Part shown: positions 9,185 through 18,886 of the stretch, in pieces
How the letters are laid out: each line of letters opens with the position of its first letter
How positions within the stretch are numbered: the stretch's first letter is position 1
Assembly: GCA_947500555.1 (NCBI GenBank)
Contig: CANMSE010000005.1
Coordinates: 186,001-250,000, forward strand
Direction of reading: 5' to 3'
DNA length: 64,000 nucleotides
From: an uncultured Fulvivirga sp.
GTDB lineage: Bacteria; Bacteroidota; Bacteroidia; Cytophagales; Cyclobacteriaceae
Notes under the pieces: generated by a model
What the model saw: only the letters and a program-made list of their open reading frames with translations
Databases searched by the model: none
What the model was told of the DNA's origin: nothing
Made by a program: the position numbers and the translations under genes

Positions 9185-10150
9185 ATGAATAAGTCAGAAA
9201 TCGATCCCAAAATACTCGATCAAATAAGAAAATTGGAAGAAAAGTATGAGGTAATGGGACAAGACTTATCTTCTTATTTGGATGGGCTATTGCATAGTGA
9301 TTATTTAACTTATTGGGACTACATTCATCTGGATACTTTGTTAAGTCTTCAGAACCCAAAGACAGGGTTGAAAGATGAGATGATATTCATAGCATATCAT
9401 CAGCATACTGAGTTGTTCTTCAAGCTCATACTTTGGGAAATTGACCAAATTATTGAACAAAAGAATTTACAAGCCACTTTTTTCATTGCCAGGATGAAAA
9501 GAATAAATGGTTATTTTCAAATCCTAGAAAATTCTTTTTCTGTCATGGTGGAGGGCATGGATAAGCAGCAGTTTTTAAAATTTCGAATGTCTTTATTACC
9601 AGCAAGTGGTTTTCAATCGGCACAATACAGAATGATTGAGATTTCTTCTACAGATATGTTGAACTTGGTAGATCAGGAATCTAGAAAAGCATTTAGTAAT
9701 GATACCAGCATTGAGGAGCTGATGGAGAAAATCTATTGGAGAAGTGGGGCAACGGAACTTGCTTCAGGAAAAAAAACACTCACTTTACAACAGTTTGAGG
9801 ATAAGTATCTCAAAGATTTTATCAACCGAGCGAAGTCGTTTAAAGAGGTCAACCTTTTACAGTTATTTAATAAGTTAGGTCAATCACTTGAAAAAATGGA
9901 ACTGGAAAAAGAATTGAAGGTTTTTGATTTATATGCCAACGTCAAATGGCCATTAGCTCATTATAAGTCAGCGGTTAGGTACTTGCAGAAGGATCCAGAA
10001 GATATTGCAGCAACTGGTGGAACTAACTGGCAGAAATATTTACCACCAAGGTTTCAAAAAGTAATTTTCTTTCCAGAGTTATGGACTAAACAGGAGCGAG
10101 ACGAGTGGGGGAAGACTTGGGTTCTTAAAGAAGTGTTTGATCGGACTTAA
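9185..10150 (+). CDS. kynA: Tryptophan 2,3-dioxygenase
   Basis: Heme dioxygenase opening the indole ring of tryptophan to N-formylkynurenine, the first step of the kynurenine pathway. The 321 aa protein contains the active-site motif YHQHTELFFK (His72 equivalent to the substrate-binding His), SGFQSAQYRMIE with Arg149 for the substrate carboxylate, and WPLAHYKSAVRYL with His259 as proximal heme ligand. The substrate loop ATGGTNW is present in place of the commoner TGGS. It begins 69 bp from the divergent gcdH. The other kynurenine genes are not in this window. Confidence 0.93.
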   Translation: MNKSEIDPKILDQIRKLEEKYEVMGQDLSSYLDGLLHSDYLTYWDYIHLDTLLSLQNPKTGLKDEMIFIAYHQHTELFFKLILWEIDQIIEQKNLQATFFIARMKRINGYFQILENSFSVMVEGMDKQQFLKFRMSLLPASGFQSAQYRMIEISSTDMLNLVDQESRKAFSNDTSIEELMEKIYWRSGATELASGKKTLTLQQFEDKYLKDFINRAKSFKEVNLLQLFNKLGQSLEKMELEKELKVFDLYANVKWPLAHYKSAVRYLQKDPEDIAATGGTNWQKYLPPRFQKVIFFPELWTKQERDEWGKTWVLKEVFDRT

Positions 10151-10190
10151 ATACTTCATATTCACTTAATTGGCTATCTTTAAAGCTGTT

Positions 10191-12002
10191 ATGGTCTTTC
10201 GGCTTTTAATCATATCAATCTTTTTTTCTTCTATTACGCTTCGAGCGCAGGTACTCAGGTATGTATATCATGATGAGGATAAAAGCAAGCTGAAAGAAAT
10301 GTATTACGTTCAAGATACAATCAGTAATGTGCTTGAAGGAAAATATCTCTCATACTATATCAACGGCCACATAGAATCTGAAGGTCAGTTTACCAATAAT
10401 GAAACCTACGGAGAGTGGAAGTTTTATTATGAAACTGGTAAGCCTAAAATGACTGGAGTCGTGAAGCAGAATACAAGTGATGGCTACTGGGAGTACTTTT
10501 ATGAAAGTGGTATTAAAAGTATGGAAGGAGAAATATCAAATCACAAAAGGCGCGGAGAATGGAAAATATTTTATGAAAGTGGCAAACTCAAAGAGAAAGG
10601 AAACTTTGTAAACAATAAAAGGGAAGGTAATTGGGCCGAGTATTTTGAAGATGGTACAGTAAAAGGGGAAGTTGACTACACTTATGATAAAGGTCGCTTT
10701 GTTGAATATTATCCGTCAGGTGAGATCAAAGCAGAAGGACCTAAATCTGGCTCGCATGCTGTAGGGCTTTGGAAATATTATTATCGCAACGGTGCTAAGC
10801 AAGCAGAAGGTCTCTACAATAATGGCAAACGTGTTGAAAACTGGCAGTTTTATCACGAGAATGGAGAACTTTCAGCCAAAGGCCTTTACCAAGGTGGAAA
10901 AGTGAGTGGTGAATGGGTTTATTATTATGATAATGGTGAGGTCAGTTCCAGGGGTCAATATGTCAATGGTAAAAAATCGGGGCATTGGGGCCTGTTCTAT
11001 GAAGATGGATTGAGCAAAGGCGAAGTAGATTTTAATGCTGGCACAGGTGAGTACAAAGAGTTCTATAAATCTGGGAAATTACGTTTGAAAGGAAATATTA
11101 CTGATGAAAAAAATCAAGGTGTATGGAAGTACTTTTATGAAAATGGTCAATTAGAGGGCGAATGTGATTTTATTGATGGACGAGGTGAATATTATGGTTA
11201 TTACCCCGATGGCACTTTGCAAACAAAGGGTACCCTAGAAGATAATCAAAAAGTAGGGAGATGGGAACTCTATAAGAATGATGGCACTTTGAGTGGTTAT
11301 TATAAACCTATTTATGACGAACCTATTGAGAATGCTCCTATTGCAAAAAAGCCTGAAAAAACTAAGAAGCGTTATGGAGTTGGTGCTTACAAGTTTAAAA
11401 AGCGAAGATTCAACTATTTTGATTCTAAAATCAACGAGTTTCAAGGATTAATTGTAAGTGTTAATCCATTTGCAACATTTATCGGGCGAATTCCATTTGG
11501 CATGGAATTCTATTTGCAAGAAAGACTAGGACATGAGTTCGAGTTTGAAGGTATACGTGATCCATTTTATACTGAAGATCATAACGTGCCATTAAATGAT
11601 GTCTATACGCGGGGCTATAGTATATCCATTCGTCAAAAATTTTATAATAAGACCAATCAGGAGTTTGCCATGTGGTACTTTGGTCATGAGCTTAGATTTG
11701 CCAATGAAGGACATTTTGCCAACATTCGTACGGTCCAATTTCCAGACAATGTTGTTAGAGCGAGTGCTTCTGAACAGCGTGTAGAATACCTTATTCTTCT
11801 TGGTTATAGGCTCATACAAGATTCTCGATCTAAAGGACTCACAATCGACATATTTGCCGGAGCTGGTTCAGGATATAGAAATTTTGAAAATGACCCCAAT
11901 TTTAGTGATGTTTTTGCTGAACTAGATAAAGGGAGTATTACCTTTGCCTATACTGTAGGAGTCAATTTTGGCTACGTACTTTCTTTTGGATCGAGAAGAT
12001 AA
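10191..12002 (+). CDS. Exported MORN-repeat protein with C-terminal beta-rich domain
   Basis: Exported protein of about 603 aa. The ATG at 10191 starts a clean signal peptide (VFRLLIISIFFSSITLRAQ); an upstream TTG at 10170 is less likely. Residues about 30-390 hold roughly fifteen MORN/YwqK-type repeats of the pattern G.W.YYxxGxxxxxGxY. A short Lys/Pro-rich linker follows, then a C-terminal region (about 420-603) with alternating aromatic beta-strand segments (MEFYLQERLGHEFEFEGI, ITFAYTVGVNFGYVLSFG) that looks like an outer-membrane-anchored domain. Such repeats often mediate protein or lipid contacts; the function is unknown. It lies 24 bp upstream of the FAD oxidoreductase. Confidence 0.8.
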   Translation: MVFRLLIISIFFSSITLRAQVLRYVYHDEDKSKLKEMYYVQDTISNVLEGKYLSYYINGHIESEGQFTNNETYGEWKFYYETGKPKMTGVVKQNTSDGYWEYFYESGIKSMEGEISNHKRRGEWKIFYESGKLKEKGNFVNNKREGNWAEYFEDGTVKGEVDYTYDKGRFVEYYPSGEIKAEGPKSGSHAVGLWKYYYRNGAKQAEGLYNNGKRVENWQFYHENGELSAKGLYQGGKVSGEWVYYYDNGEVSSRGQYVNGKKSGHWGLFYEDGLSKGEVDFNAGTGEYKEFYKSGKLRLKGNITDEKNQGVWKYFYENGQLEGECDFIDGRGEYYGYYPDGTLQTKGTLEDNQKVGRWELYKNDGTLSGYYKPIYDEPIENAPIAKKPEKTKKRYGVGAYKFKKRRFNYFDSKINEFQGLIVSVNPFATFIGRIPFGMEFYLQERLGHEFEFEGIRDPFYTEDHNVPLNDVYTRGYSISIRQKFYNKTNQEFAMWYFGHELRFANEGHFANIRTVQFPDNVVRASASEQRVEYLILLGYRLIQDSRSKGLTIDIFAGAGSGYRNFENDPNFSDVFAELDKGSITFAYTVGVNFGYVLSFGSRR

Positions 12003-12026
12003 TTTAAGGATAAAAACCTTACTCTT

Positions 12027-13595
12027 TTGAAAAAAACTATTAATCTGCGTCTTAAACCAGATGAGGCTTTCTCAGATGATTTCGAGAATAATGTTCTAAA
12101 AAAATCAGGTCTAGCGAATTCTCAAGCAAGTGTTCAAATATTGAAACGATCCATTGATGCTCGCAAAAAAAATGTGTTGGTCAATGTACAAGCGGATGTT
12201 TTTATCAATGAAAAAATACCTCTAAGAAATAACAATAAGGATCATTATTGTAATATTAAAGATGCAGATCGAGTGATTATTATAGGTGCAGGTCCTGCTG
12301 GTCTCTTTGCGGCACTTAGGCTCATAGAATTAGGTAAGAAGCCAATAGTCATTGAGCGGGGGAAAGATGTAAGGCAAAGGAGGAGAGATATAGCAGCTAT
12401 TAATAAGGAGCATATAGTAAATTCAGAATCTAATTACTGTTTTGGTGAGGGTGGGGCAGGTACTTACTCTGACGGTAAGTTATATACCAGATCTAAGAAA
12501 AGAGGGGATCTAAATAGAATATTGGATATATTGGTCGCACATGGGGCGAAGGAAGATATTTTATTTGATGCTCATCCTCATATTGGCACTAATAAATTAC
12601 CTAAAATAGTTCAAGCGATCAGGGAGACTATTATTGATTCAGGAGGAGAAGTTCACTTCGAATCCAGAATGACAGATTTAATCATTGAGAGCGGAGAGCT
12701 CAAAGGGGTAGAGGTGCAAGATGGGACTCAGCATTATGGTGAAAGTGTAATACTGGCCACAGGTCACTCGGCAAGAGATATATTTGATCTTCTAAAGCTT
12801 AAGGAAGTATCAATTGAAGCTAAACCATTTGCGTTAGGGGTGAGAGTTGAGCACCCTCAATCGCTCATAGATTCAATTCAATATAGTTGCTCTGGTGATA
12901 GAGGGGAATATCTGCCTGCATCATCTTATTCTTTGGTTAGTCAGACCTATTTAAATGACTCTCAACGAGGTGTTTTTTCTTTTTGCATGTGCCCGGGAGG
13001 ATTTATAGTACCTTCTGCCACTGCTCCTGGTGAGGTTGTAGTGAATGGAATGAGCCCTTCCAGGAGAGATAGTAAGTTTGCAAATTCGGGCATTGTTGTA
13101 GCGATTGAAAAGGAAGATTATCAAAATTATAATAGATATGAAGAGCTAGCGGGTGTCTATTTTCAATCTGCCATTGAAAAGCAAGCATGCCAACTTGCTG
13201 GAGGAAACCAAACAGCACCGGGACAGAAACTAGTAGACTTTACTGAAGGTAGAGTTTCAAGCAGTTTACTTGAAACATCATATCAGCCAGGCTTGGTTTC
13301 CGTGAATATGCAGGAAGTATTGCCTGATTTTATTTCGATTAGATTAAAAAAGGCTTTTAGATCGTTTGGAAAAAAAATGAGAGGTTACTTAACGAACGAA
13401 GCTCAGGTGGTAGGTGTTGAAAGTAGAACTTCTTCACCAGTTAGAATTCCACGAAAAAAAGAAACCTTAGAACATATAGAGTTAAAAAGGCTTTTCCCAT
13501 GTGGTGAAGGAGCAGGATATGCCGGAGGCATAGTCTCAGCTGCTATGGATGGCGAAAGGTGTGCTGAAGCCGTTGTTAAATTATATGCAAATTAA
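12027..13595 (+). CDS. NAD(P)/FAD-dependent oxidoreductase (COG2509-like)
   Basis: Flavoprotein of 522 aa with an N-terminal ferredoxin-like extension (about 1-80) and a Rossmann FAD site VIIIGAGPAGLFAALRL near 85-101. These are followed by the family signature NYCFGEGGAGTYSDGKLYTR and a C-terminal FAD motif PCGEGAGYAGGIVSAAMDG. This matches the widespread uncharacterised FAD-dependent dehydrogenase family; the substrate is unknown. The start is TTG at 12027 (MKKTINLRLKPDEA), as no in-frame ATG precedes the conserved N-terminus. It is followed 3 bp later by the CoA-binding protein gene, so they probably share a transcript. Confidence 0.85.
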   Translation: MKKTINLRLKPDEAFSDDFENNVLKKSGLANSQASVQILKRSIDARKKNVLVNVQADVFINEKIPLRNNNKDHYCNIKDADRVIIIGAGPAGLFAALRLIELGKKPIVIERGKDVRQRRRDIAAINKEHIVNSESNYCFGEGGAGTYSDGKLYTRSKKRGDLNRILDILVAHGAKEDILFDAHPHIGTNKLPKIVQAIRETIIDSGGEVHFESRMTDLIIESGELKGVEVQDGTQHYGESVILATGHSARDIFDLLKLKEVSIEAKPFALGVRVEHPQSLIDSIQYSCSGDRGEYLPASSYSLVSQTYLNDSQRGVFSFCMCPGGFIVPSATAPGEVVVNGMSPSRRDSKFANSGIVVAIEKEDYQNYNRYEELAGVYFQSAIEKQACQLAGGNQTAPGQKLVDFTEGRVSSSLLETSYQPGLVSVNMQEVLPDFISIRLKKAFRSFGKKMRGYLTNEAQVVGVESRTSSPVRIPRKKETLEHIELKRLFPCGEGAGYAGGIVSAAMDGERCAEAVVKLYAN

Positions 13596-13598
13596 TAG

Positions 13599-13961
13599 AT
13601 GAAGACTGTTGTATTGGGAGCAAGTACCAATCCCTCAAGATATTCTTACATAGCCGCTAATAGGCTTGTTGAACATGGTCATGAAGTTATTCCTGTAGGA
13701 ATTAAAAAAGGGTCGGTTGCTGGTAAAGAGATCCTTGATCTTAGGGCAAAGCCAATAATTGAAGACGTACACACGATAACTTTATATCTCGGTCCTCAAA
13801 ATCAACAGGAATGGTACGACTATATCATAAGTCTTAATCCAAAGCGAATAATTTTTAACCCTGGTACTGAAAATCCTGCTTTGATTGAATTGGCGAATAA
13901 TAATCAAATTGAAGCAGATATAGCCTGTACTTTGGTTCTTCTCAACATCGGGAGCTATTGA
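13599..13961 (+). CDS. CoA-binding domain protein (YccU-like)
   Basis: Single Rossmann CoA-binding domain of 120 aa: TVVLGASTNPSRYSYIAANRL at the N-terminus, then GHEVIPVGIKKG and the late motif FNPGTENPAL. It resembles the YccU/CoA-binding family found as stand-alone proteins; the biochemical role is not established. It starts 3 bp after the FAD oxidoreductase stop and ends 3 bp before the convergent LRR gene. Confidence 0.85.
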   Translation: MKTVVLGASTNPSRYSYIAANRLVEHGHEVIPVGIKKGSVAGKEILDLRAKPIIEDVHTITLYLGPQNQQEWYDYIISLNPKRIIFNPGTENPALIELANNNQIEADIACTLVLLNIGSY

Positions 13962-13964
13962 GAG

Positions 13965-15269
13965 CTATCTGATTATTTTCTCAAAGGAATGTGGATTAAC
14001 AATCGCTCCTCTGCTTCTTAACTCTTTAACGGTTTCTGCTATATGTTCATTATTGGGGTGACTAAAGTCAAGTGGGTTATCTTGAAAGTAGAAAAGCTCT
14101 AATTTGGTAAGGTTATTTAGCTCTTCGGGAATAATACGAACGTCATTATCTGAGATGTCAAGGTTTTTTAGTTCGTGAAGTTTGAAGATTGATTTCGGAA
14201 CATCAACAAAGTAGTTGTCATTTATTCTCAGAACTTCAAGATTAGAGAGCTTAGCAATGGACTTTGGTAAGTAACTCAAACGATTATGATGAAGATAAAG
14301 ACTTCTCAAGTTTGTCAGTGCTCCAATTTCCTCAGGCAAAGAATATATTTCGTTATTAGAAAGATATAATGTAACCAGTTTGTCTAGGTTTTTGATTTCA
14401 GGGTCGATTCTTTTTATTTGATTGAAGTATATGTCTATTTGCTTCAACTCTTTTAAACGATAGAGGGCTTTTGGAATAGATTGAATTTTGTTTTTGTATA
14501 CAGAAAAAGACTGTAGATTTTCTAGAGAATCAATGTTCTCAGGTATAAATTTTATGCTATTTTCATTTAGTTGTAGTTCTTTCAATTGAGTTAACTCTAA
14601 TATAGTTTCAGGTATATAGTCTAAGCCTGTATTGTTGAGTCTGAGATGTGTTATGCTTATCAGTTTCTTTAACTTTTGATTGTCTAGCAACACGCAGTTT
14701 TCATTCAAGTTGAGTATAGTCAGATTTTTATTCTTTTTTAGTCTTAGCGGAATTTTATCAAAATAATTTTTTGAAAGAATTATCTCATTGAGTGATCGGC
14801 ATTTTTTAATTGAGCGTGGCAACTTACTCAAGTTGTTAGAACTTAAATTTAACCTCTTTATATTAAGGTTTTTCTTGATCTTTAAACCTCTTCCGTTTAG
14901 CTGATTATCACTCAAGTTTATAGAGTGAAGACTATCCAATGATTTAACCCTCTTGTCTATCTTGAGAATATGATTGGCCGAAAGGTTTAATGTCTTTAAG
15001 TTTTTAAACAAAAAGACCCATTCAGGAATTTGGTTGAGTCGGCCTCCAGATAGATTTAACCAAGTGATAGTATCTTTATCAGTGTTGGATTGATAGAAAT
15101 CAATTCGTTCAAGAGCCTTAACATAATTCTCACGTTCTCTGACAGATTTTATCGAATCTACCTGATGCCGGTTGGCAGGCTTAGAACCAATTCTATATAC
15201 CCGTTGGGCTTGTGAAAATGTGCTTAGAACGAGGGATAAAATCACCGTGTAAAAGAATGCGCAATTCAT
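13965..15269 (-). CDS. Exported leucine-rich repeat protein
   Basis: Protein of 434 aa with a signal peptide (hydrophobic AFFYTVILSLVLSTFSQAQ, cleavage after about residue 21). About fifteen leucine-rich repeats of 22-23 aa follow, consensus LxxLxxLxLxxNxIxxIPxxI, covering most of residues 60-420. There is no sorting domain or catalytic domain. LRR arrays of this kind act in protein-protein contacts; surface or periplasmic location is inferred from the signal peptide. It is divergent from gyrB over a 96-bp gap. Confidence 0.85.
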   Translation of the reverse strand: MNCAFFYTVILSLVLSTFSQAQRVYRIGSKPANRHQVDSIKSVRERENYVKALERIDFYQSNTDKDTITWLNLSGGRLNQIPEWVFLFKNLKTLNLSANHILKIDKRVKSLDSLHSINLSDNQLNGRGLKIKKNLNIKRLNLSSNNLSKLPRSIKKCRSLNEIILSKNYFDKIPLRLKKNKNLTILNLNENCVLLDNQKLKKLISITHLRLNNTGLDYIPETILELTQLKELQLNENSIKFIPENIDSLENLQSFSVYKNKIQSIPKALYRLKELKQIDIYFNQIKRIDPEIKNLDKLVTLYLSNNEIYSLPEEIGALTNLRSLYLHHNRLSYLPKSIAKLSNLEVLRINDNYFVDVPKSIFKLHELKNLDISDNDVRIIPEELNNLTKLELFYFQDNPLDFSHPNNEHIAETVKELRSRGAIVNPHSFEKIIR

Positions 15270-15337
15270 ATTACAAACTAAAACTTTAGTTGGTTTATTT
15301 ACAAGTAAAACAACATGAATTTGAGCTTATAAAAATG

Positions 15338-15345
15338 TACATTTG
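15338..15345 (+). promoter_or_regulatory. Possible -7 promoter element of gyrB
   Basis: TACATTTG fits the Bacteroidota -7 consensus TAnnTTTG and lies 20 bp before the gyrB ATG. A TTG occurs at 15321-15323, but the 14-bp spacing is shorter than usual, so the -33 part is uncertain. Confidence 0.35.
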
Positions 15346-15365
15346 CAGAGTTTTGAAAACAGATT

Positions 15366-17324
15366 ATGGCAGATAAAAAAGAAATCAAGAAAGACGATTA
15401 TTCAGCGGGTAATATTCAGGTACTTGAAGGGCTGGAAGCAGTAAGAAAGAGACCTGCAATGTATATAGGAGATGTGGGAGTCAAAGGTCTACACCACCTT
15501 ATTTGGGAAGTTGTTGATAACTCTATTGATGAGGCCTTGGCAGGTCATTGTGATACTATCGGAGTTACAATTAACGAAGATAATTCGATTACCGTGACTG
15601 ACAATGGTAGGGGTATACCTACAGGCATTCATGAGAAGGAAGGAAGATCGGCCCTTGAAGTTGTAATGACTGTACTTCATGCTGGAGGAAAGTTTGATAA
15701 AGATACTTACAAGGTGTCAGGTGGATTGCATGGTGTTGGTGTATCTTGTGTTAATGCACTTTCTACTATGCTTAAAGCTACTGTTCACAGAGACGGTAAA
15801 ATCCATGAACAAGAATATAGCATTGGTATTCCTAAATATGAGGTACGAGAAATAGGTACAACTGATAAGCACGGAACAACCATTGAGTTTAAGCCTGATG
15901 ATAGCATATTCACAGCCTCTGTTTATAACTATGAAACAGTAGCTGGTAGATTGCGTGAGTTGTCATTTTTGAATGCTGGAATCACTATTACGTTAGAAGA
16001 TCAACGTGAACAAGATGATGATGGAAAGAATAGGTCTGATGTCTTTCATTCAGAAGGCGGATTGAAAGAATTTGTCACCTATTTGGATAGCACTCGTGAA
16101 AGACTTATTCCGGAACCGATTTATATGAATAGGGATAACGGTGAGACACCTGTCCAAGTGGCTTTGAATTACAATACTTCTTATACCGAGAATGTGGTAT
16201 CATATGTCAACAACATTAACACCATTGAAGGAGGAACTCATGTTGCCGGTTTCAGAAGAGCTTTAACTCGAACATTGAAATCATATGCTGATAAGTCAGG
16301 ACAACTTGATAAGGTTAAAATAGACATTAGTGGTGATGATTTTAGAGAAGGTCTGACAGCTGTTATTTCTGTGAAAGTTGCGGAGCCTCAGTTTGAAGGC
16401 CAAACTAAAACAAAGCTAGGTAACTCGGATGTAAGTGGAGCAGTAGATGTAGTTGTTGGTGAAATGCTAACTAACTATCTGGAAGAAAATCCGAAAGAAG
16501 CTCGAATAATTGTTCAGAAGGTTATTCTAGCAGCACAAGCACGTCATGCGGCTCGTAAAGCTCGCGAGATGGTTCAACGTAAAAATGTTTTGAGTGGGAC
16601 CGGGCTACCAGGCAAACTGGCGGATTGCTCTAATAATGATCCTGCCGTTTGTGAATTATACCTTGTCGAAGGTGACTCTGCAGGTGGATCTGCTAAGCAG
16701 GGTAGGGATAGAAATTTTCAAGCTATACTTCCTTTAAGAGGTAAAATTCTTAACGTAGAGAAAGCACAGGAACATCGCATTTATGAAAATGACGAGATAA
16801 AAAATATGATTACTGCCCTCGGAGTGAGCTTTGGTACTCCTGAAGATGATAAAGCACTCAATATGGAGAAGTTGCGATATCATAAAATAGTGATCATGAC
16901 AGATGCAGATGTGGATGGTAGTCACATCAGAACTTTAATTCTTACATTTTTCTTTAGGTATATGCATGCTCTGATAGAAAAAGGGTATGTATATATTGCT
17001 TTGCCACCACTTTATCTATTGAAAAAGGGCAAAGACGAGCGTTACTGCTGGACAGAAGAGGAACGTGAGCGTTTGACAAAAGAAATGGCTAAAGATGGAA
17101 AGGAAGATTCTGTTGGTGTTCAACGATATAAAGGTCTTGGAGAGATGAATCCTGAACAATTGTGGTCAACTACAATGAATCCGGAGAGTCGAAGTTTAAA
17201 AAGAGTTGATATTGAATCGGCAGCAGAGGCAGATCACCTTTTCTCGATGCTTATGGGTGACGAAGTTGCTCCTAGAAGAGAATTTATTGAGAAGAATGCT
17301 AAATATGCTAAGATTGATATTTAA
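15366..17324 (+). CDS. gyrB: DNA gyrase subunit B
   Basis: ATPase subunit of DNA gyrase (652 aa; the short form without the gamma-proteobacterial insertion). It has the GHKL ATP site EVVDNSIDEALAGHC, the glycine-rich lid GGLHGVGVSCVNALS, the TOPRIM segment EGDSAGGSAKQGRDRNFQA, and DADVDGSHIRTL with the Mg-binding aspartates. The C-terminal QRYKGLGEMNPEQLW is intact. The family also includes ParE, but the sequence features and length favour GyrB. It is a monocistronic gene with a good terminator 19 bp after the stop. Confidence 0.95.
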   Translation: MADKKEIKKDDYSAGNIQVLEGLEAVRKRPAMYIGDVGVKGLHHLIWEVVDNSIDEALAGHCDTIGVTINEDNSITVTDNGRGIPTGIHEKEGRSALEVVMTVLHAGGKFDKDTYKVSGGLHGVGVSCVNALSTMLKATVHRDGKIHEQEYSIGIPKYEVREIGTTDKHGTTIEFKPDDSIFTASVYNYETVAGRLRELSFLNAGITITLEDQREQDDDGKNRSDVFHSEGGLKEFVTYLDSTRERLIPEPIYMNRDNGETPVQVALNYNTSYTENVVSYVNNINTIEGGTHVAGFRRALTRTLKSYADKSGQLDKVKIDISGDDFREGLTAVISVKVAEPQFEGQTKTKLGNSDVSGAVDVVVGEMLTNYLEENPKEARIIVQKVILAAQARHAARKAREMVQRKNVLSGTGLPGKLADCSNNDPAVCELYLVEGDSAGGSAKQGRDRNFQAILPLRGKILNVEKAQEHRIYENDEIKNMITALGVSFGTPEDDKALNMEKLRYHKIVIMTDADVDGSHIRTLILTFFFRYMHALIEKGYVYIALPPLYLLKKGKDERYCWTEEERERLTKEMAKDGKEDSVGVQRYKGLGEMNPEQLWSTTMNPESRSLKRVDIESAAEADHLFSMLMGDEVAPRREFIEKNAKYAKIDI

Positions 17325-17342
17325 ATAGAATTTGATTTAATA

Positions 17343-17369
17343 AAAAAGGCTGCCATTGGCAGCCTTTTT
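17343..17369 (+). terminator. Bidirectional terminator between gyrB and ppx/gppA
   Basis: A 12-bp stem (17343-17354 with 17358-17369), core GGCTGCC/GGCAGCC, has an ATT loop, an A-run on the left and a T-run on the right. It can therefore serve both gyrB (+) and the convergent phosphatase gene (-). Confidence 0.88.
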
Positions 17370-17376
17370 ATTGTAG

Positions 17377-18267
17377 TTATCCAAATGTTATTTTTTCTTC
17401 CTCAGCATTTTTGAGATATAAATGTTGCATCATTCCATCTTTTAATCCAACATCAGGTACTAAAATATTACTCGCACCCGACCACTCCATTGCTGCTATG
17501 TAAATCTCAGAAGCAGGAACAATCACATCTGCTCTGTCAGGGTTAAGTTGCAATTCATTAATTCGATGGTCTATAGACATATTGCGGACGTATTGCTGTA
17601 TTTCTTTTAGTTTTTCTATACTCAGTTTATCACCTTTTTCTTTACCCGCCAGCTCAAACAGCTTATTTATATTACCTCCAGTACCTACTGCTGTAGTTTG
17701 TTCTAATTTATTTTCTTCTACCCACCGCTTCATTGCTTTCCATATTGCCGGTGAATCATGGTGTTCAAGCCTACGAACAGAGCCTACTTTGAAGGATTTT
17801 GATTTCACTTTAGAACCGCTTTTGATGACAGTGAGCTCTGTACTTCCACCACCAACATCTATATGTAAGTAATTTCTTTTTTGCTCCAAGAAGGTTCCTA
17901 TTGCATTATTTATCAATAGAGCTTCTTTTGACCCATCGATTATCTTGATTTTTAAGTCACAATCTTTTTCAACCTCTTCCACAATTTCCTTTCCATTTTT
18001 AGACTCTCGCATAGCAGAAGTAGCACAGGCAAAGTAGTCATCTACTTCATATAAATCAATAAGCAATTTAAAGGCCTTCATCAATTTTTTGAACTTTACC
18101 TTTTTCTGCTTACTAATTTGACCAGTATTAAACACGTCCTGGCCTAGTCTTAATGGGAACCTCACGTATTCTAGTTTTTTAAAATGAAGTTGTCCTTTAG
18201 AACGTATAGTGGTAGTTATTTGAAGGCGTATGGCATTTGAGCCAATGTCTATTGCGGCTAGTTTCAA
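17377..18267 (-). CDS. Ppx/GppA family exopolyphosphatase/pppGpp phosphatase
   Basis: Member of the ASKHA phosphatase family that hydrolyses polyphosphate ends and/or pppGpp. At 296 aa it is the short two-domain form without the C-terminal HD-like extension. Signatures are AAIDIGSNAIRLQI at the N-terminus and YLHIDVGGGSTELTVI near residue 130. The start is TTG at 18267, which gives the canonical MKLAAIDIGSN N-terminus. It could counterbalance the two PPK2 enzymes at 5554-7238, though it is not linked to them. Whether polyphosphate or pppGpp is the main substrate cannot be told. Confidence 0.88.
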   Translation of the reverse strand: MKLAAIDIGSNAIRLQITTTIRSKGQLHFKKLEYVRFPLRLGQDVFNTGQISKQKKVKFKKLMKAFKLLIDLYEVDDYFACATSAMRESKNGKEIVEEVEKDCDLKIKIIDGSKEALLINNAIGTFLEQKRNYLHIDVGGGSTELTVIKSGSKVKSKSFKVGSVRRLEHHDSPAIWKAMKRWVEENKLEQTTAVGTGGNINKLFELAGKEKGDKLSIEKLKEIQQYVRNMSIDHRINELQLNPDRADVIVPASEIYIAAMEWSGASNILVPDVGLKDGMMQHLYLKNAEEEKITFG

Positions 18268-18352
18268 AGGTCGAAATTTAAGATATTTGTTTTAAAGTGT
18301 TTACTTTTAACAAGTTTTAATATTATAGTTTATATCGACCAAGATAATAAGT

Positions 18353-18886
18353 GTGAAAAATTTTATCCTATTATTTGCTCCCTTAATATTCTCCTCATGC
18401 ATATTTATTGATGAGGGTCCTGCTGAGTTCCCGGCCGGTGATGTGATAGGCTATCAACCCGTTTATTTAGAAAATATTTCTGAAGAGATCACTTTTGTTA
18501 CTACTAAGCCATTGGTAAATCCAGGTAAAATTTATCGATACAACCGTTATCTTTTGGTCAATGAGCTCTCACAAGGTGTTCATGTTATTGATAATAATGA
18601 TCCATCTAATCCTACAGTTTTAGGCTTTATTAATATAGCCGGGAATGTAGACATAGCGATGAAAGGTAATTTTCTTATTGCAGATCATCTCGGAGATTTG
18701 GTCACTATAGATATTTCGGATATGAATAACCCTAAAGAAGTTGATCGGGTTGACGATATCTACAATAGAAGTGGTGCTCTTCCTCCGGCTGAAGGAAGGT
18801 ATTATGAATGCCCGGACCCACTAAGATCACATCTTATAAGGGACTGGGTTCTTGTTCCTTTAACAAACCCTGAATGTTATAGATAA
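18353..18886 (+). CDS. LVIVD-repeat lipoprotein A
   Basis: Predicted lipoprotein of 177 aa starting at a GTG (18353): MKNFILLFAPLIFSSC with the lipidated Cys at about residue 16. The rest shows LVIVD-like beta-propeller repeats (LLVNELSQGVHVIDNNDPSNPTVLG, then DLVTIDISDMNNPKEV). It is too short for a full propeller, so it may work with the next gene product. Its TAA overlaps the next ATG by one base (TAATG), suggesting translational coupling. Function unknown; a surface position is inferred. Confidence 0.75.
   Translation: MKNFILLFAPLIFSSCIFIDEGPAEFPAGDVIGYQPVYLENISEEITFVTTKPLVNPGKIYRYNRYLLVNELSQGVHVIDNNDPSNPTVLGFINIAGNVDIAMKGNFLIADHLGDLVTIDISDMNNPKEVDRVDDIYNRSGALPPAEGRYYECPDPLRSHLIRDWVLVPLTNPECYR

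Noticed and set aside
10191..11400. MORN repeats as an antitoxin of a toxin-antitoxin pair
   Set aside because: The protein is exported and no toxin-like gene is adjacent; the common database label is not supported.
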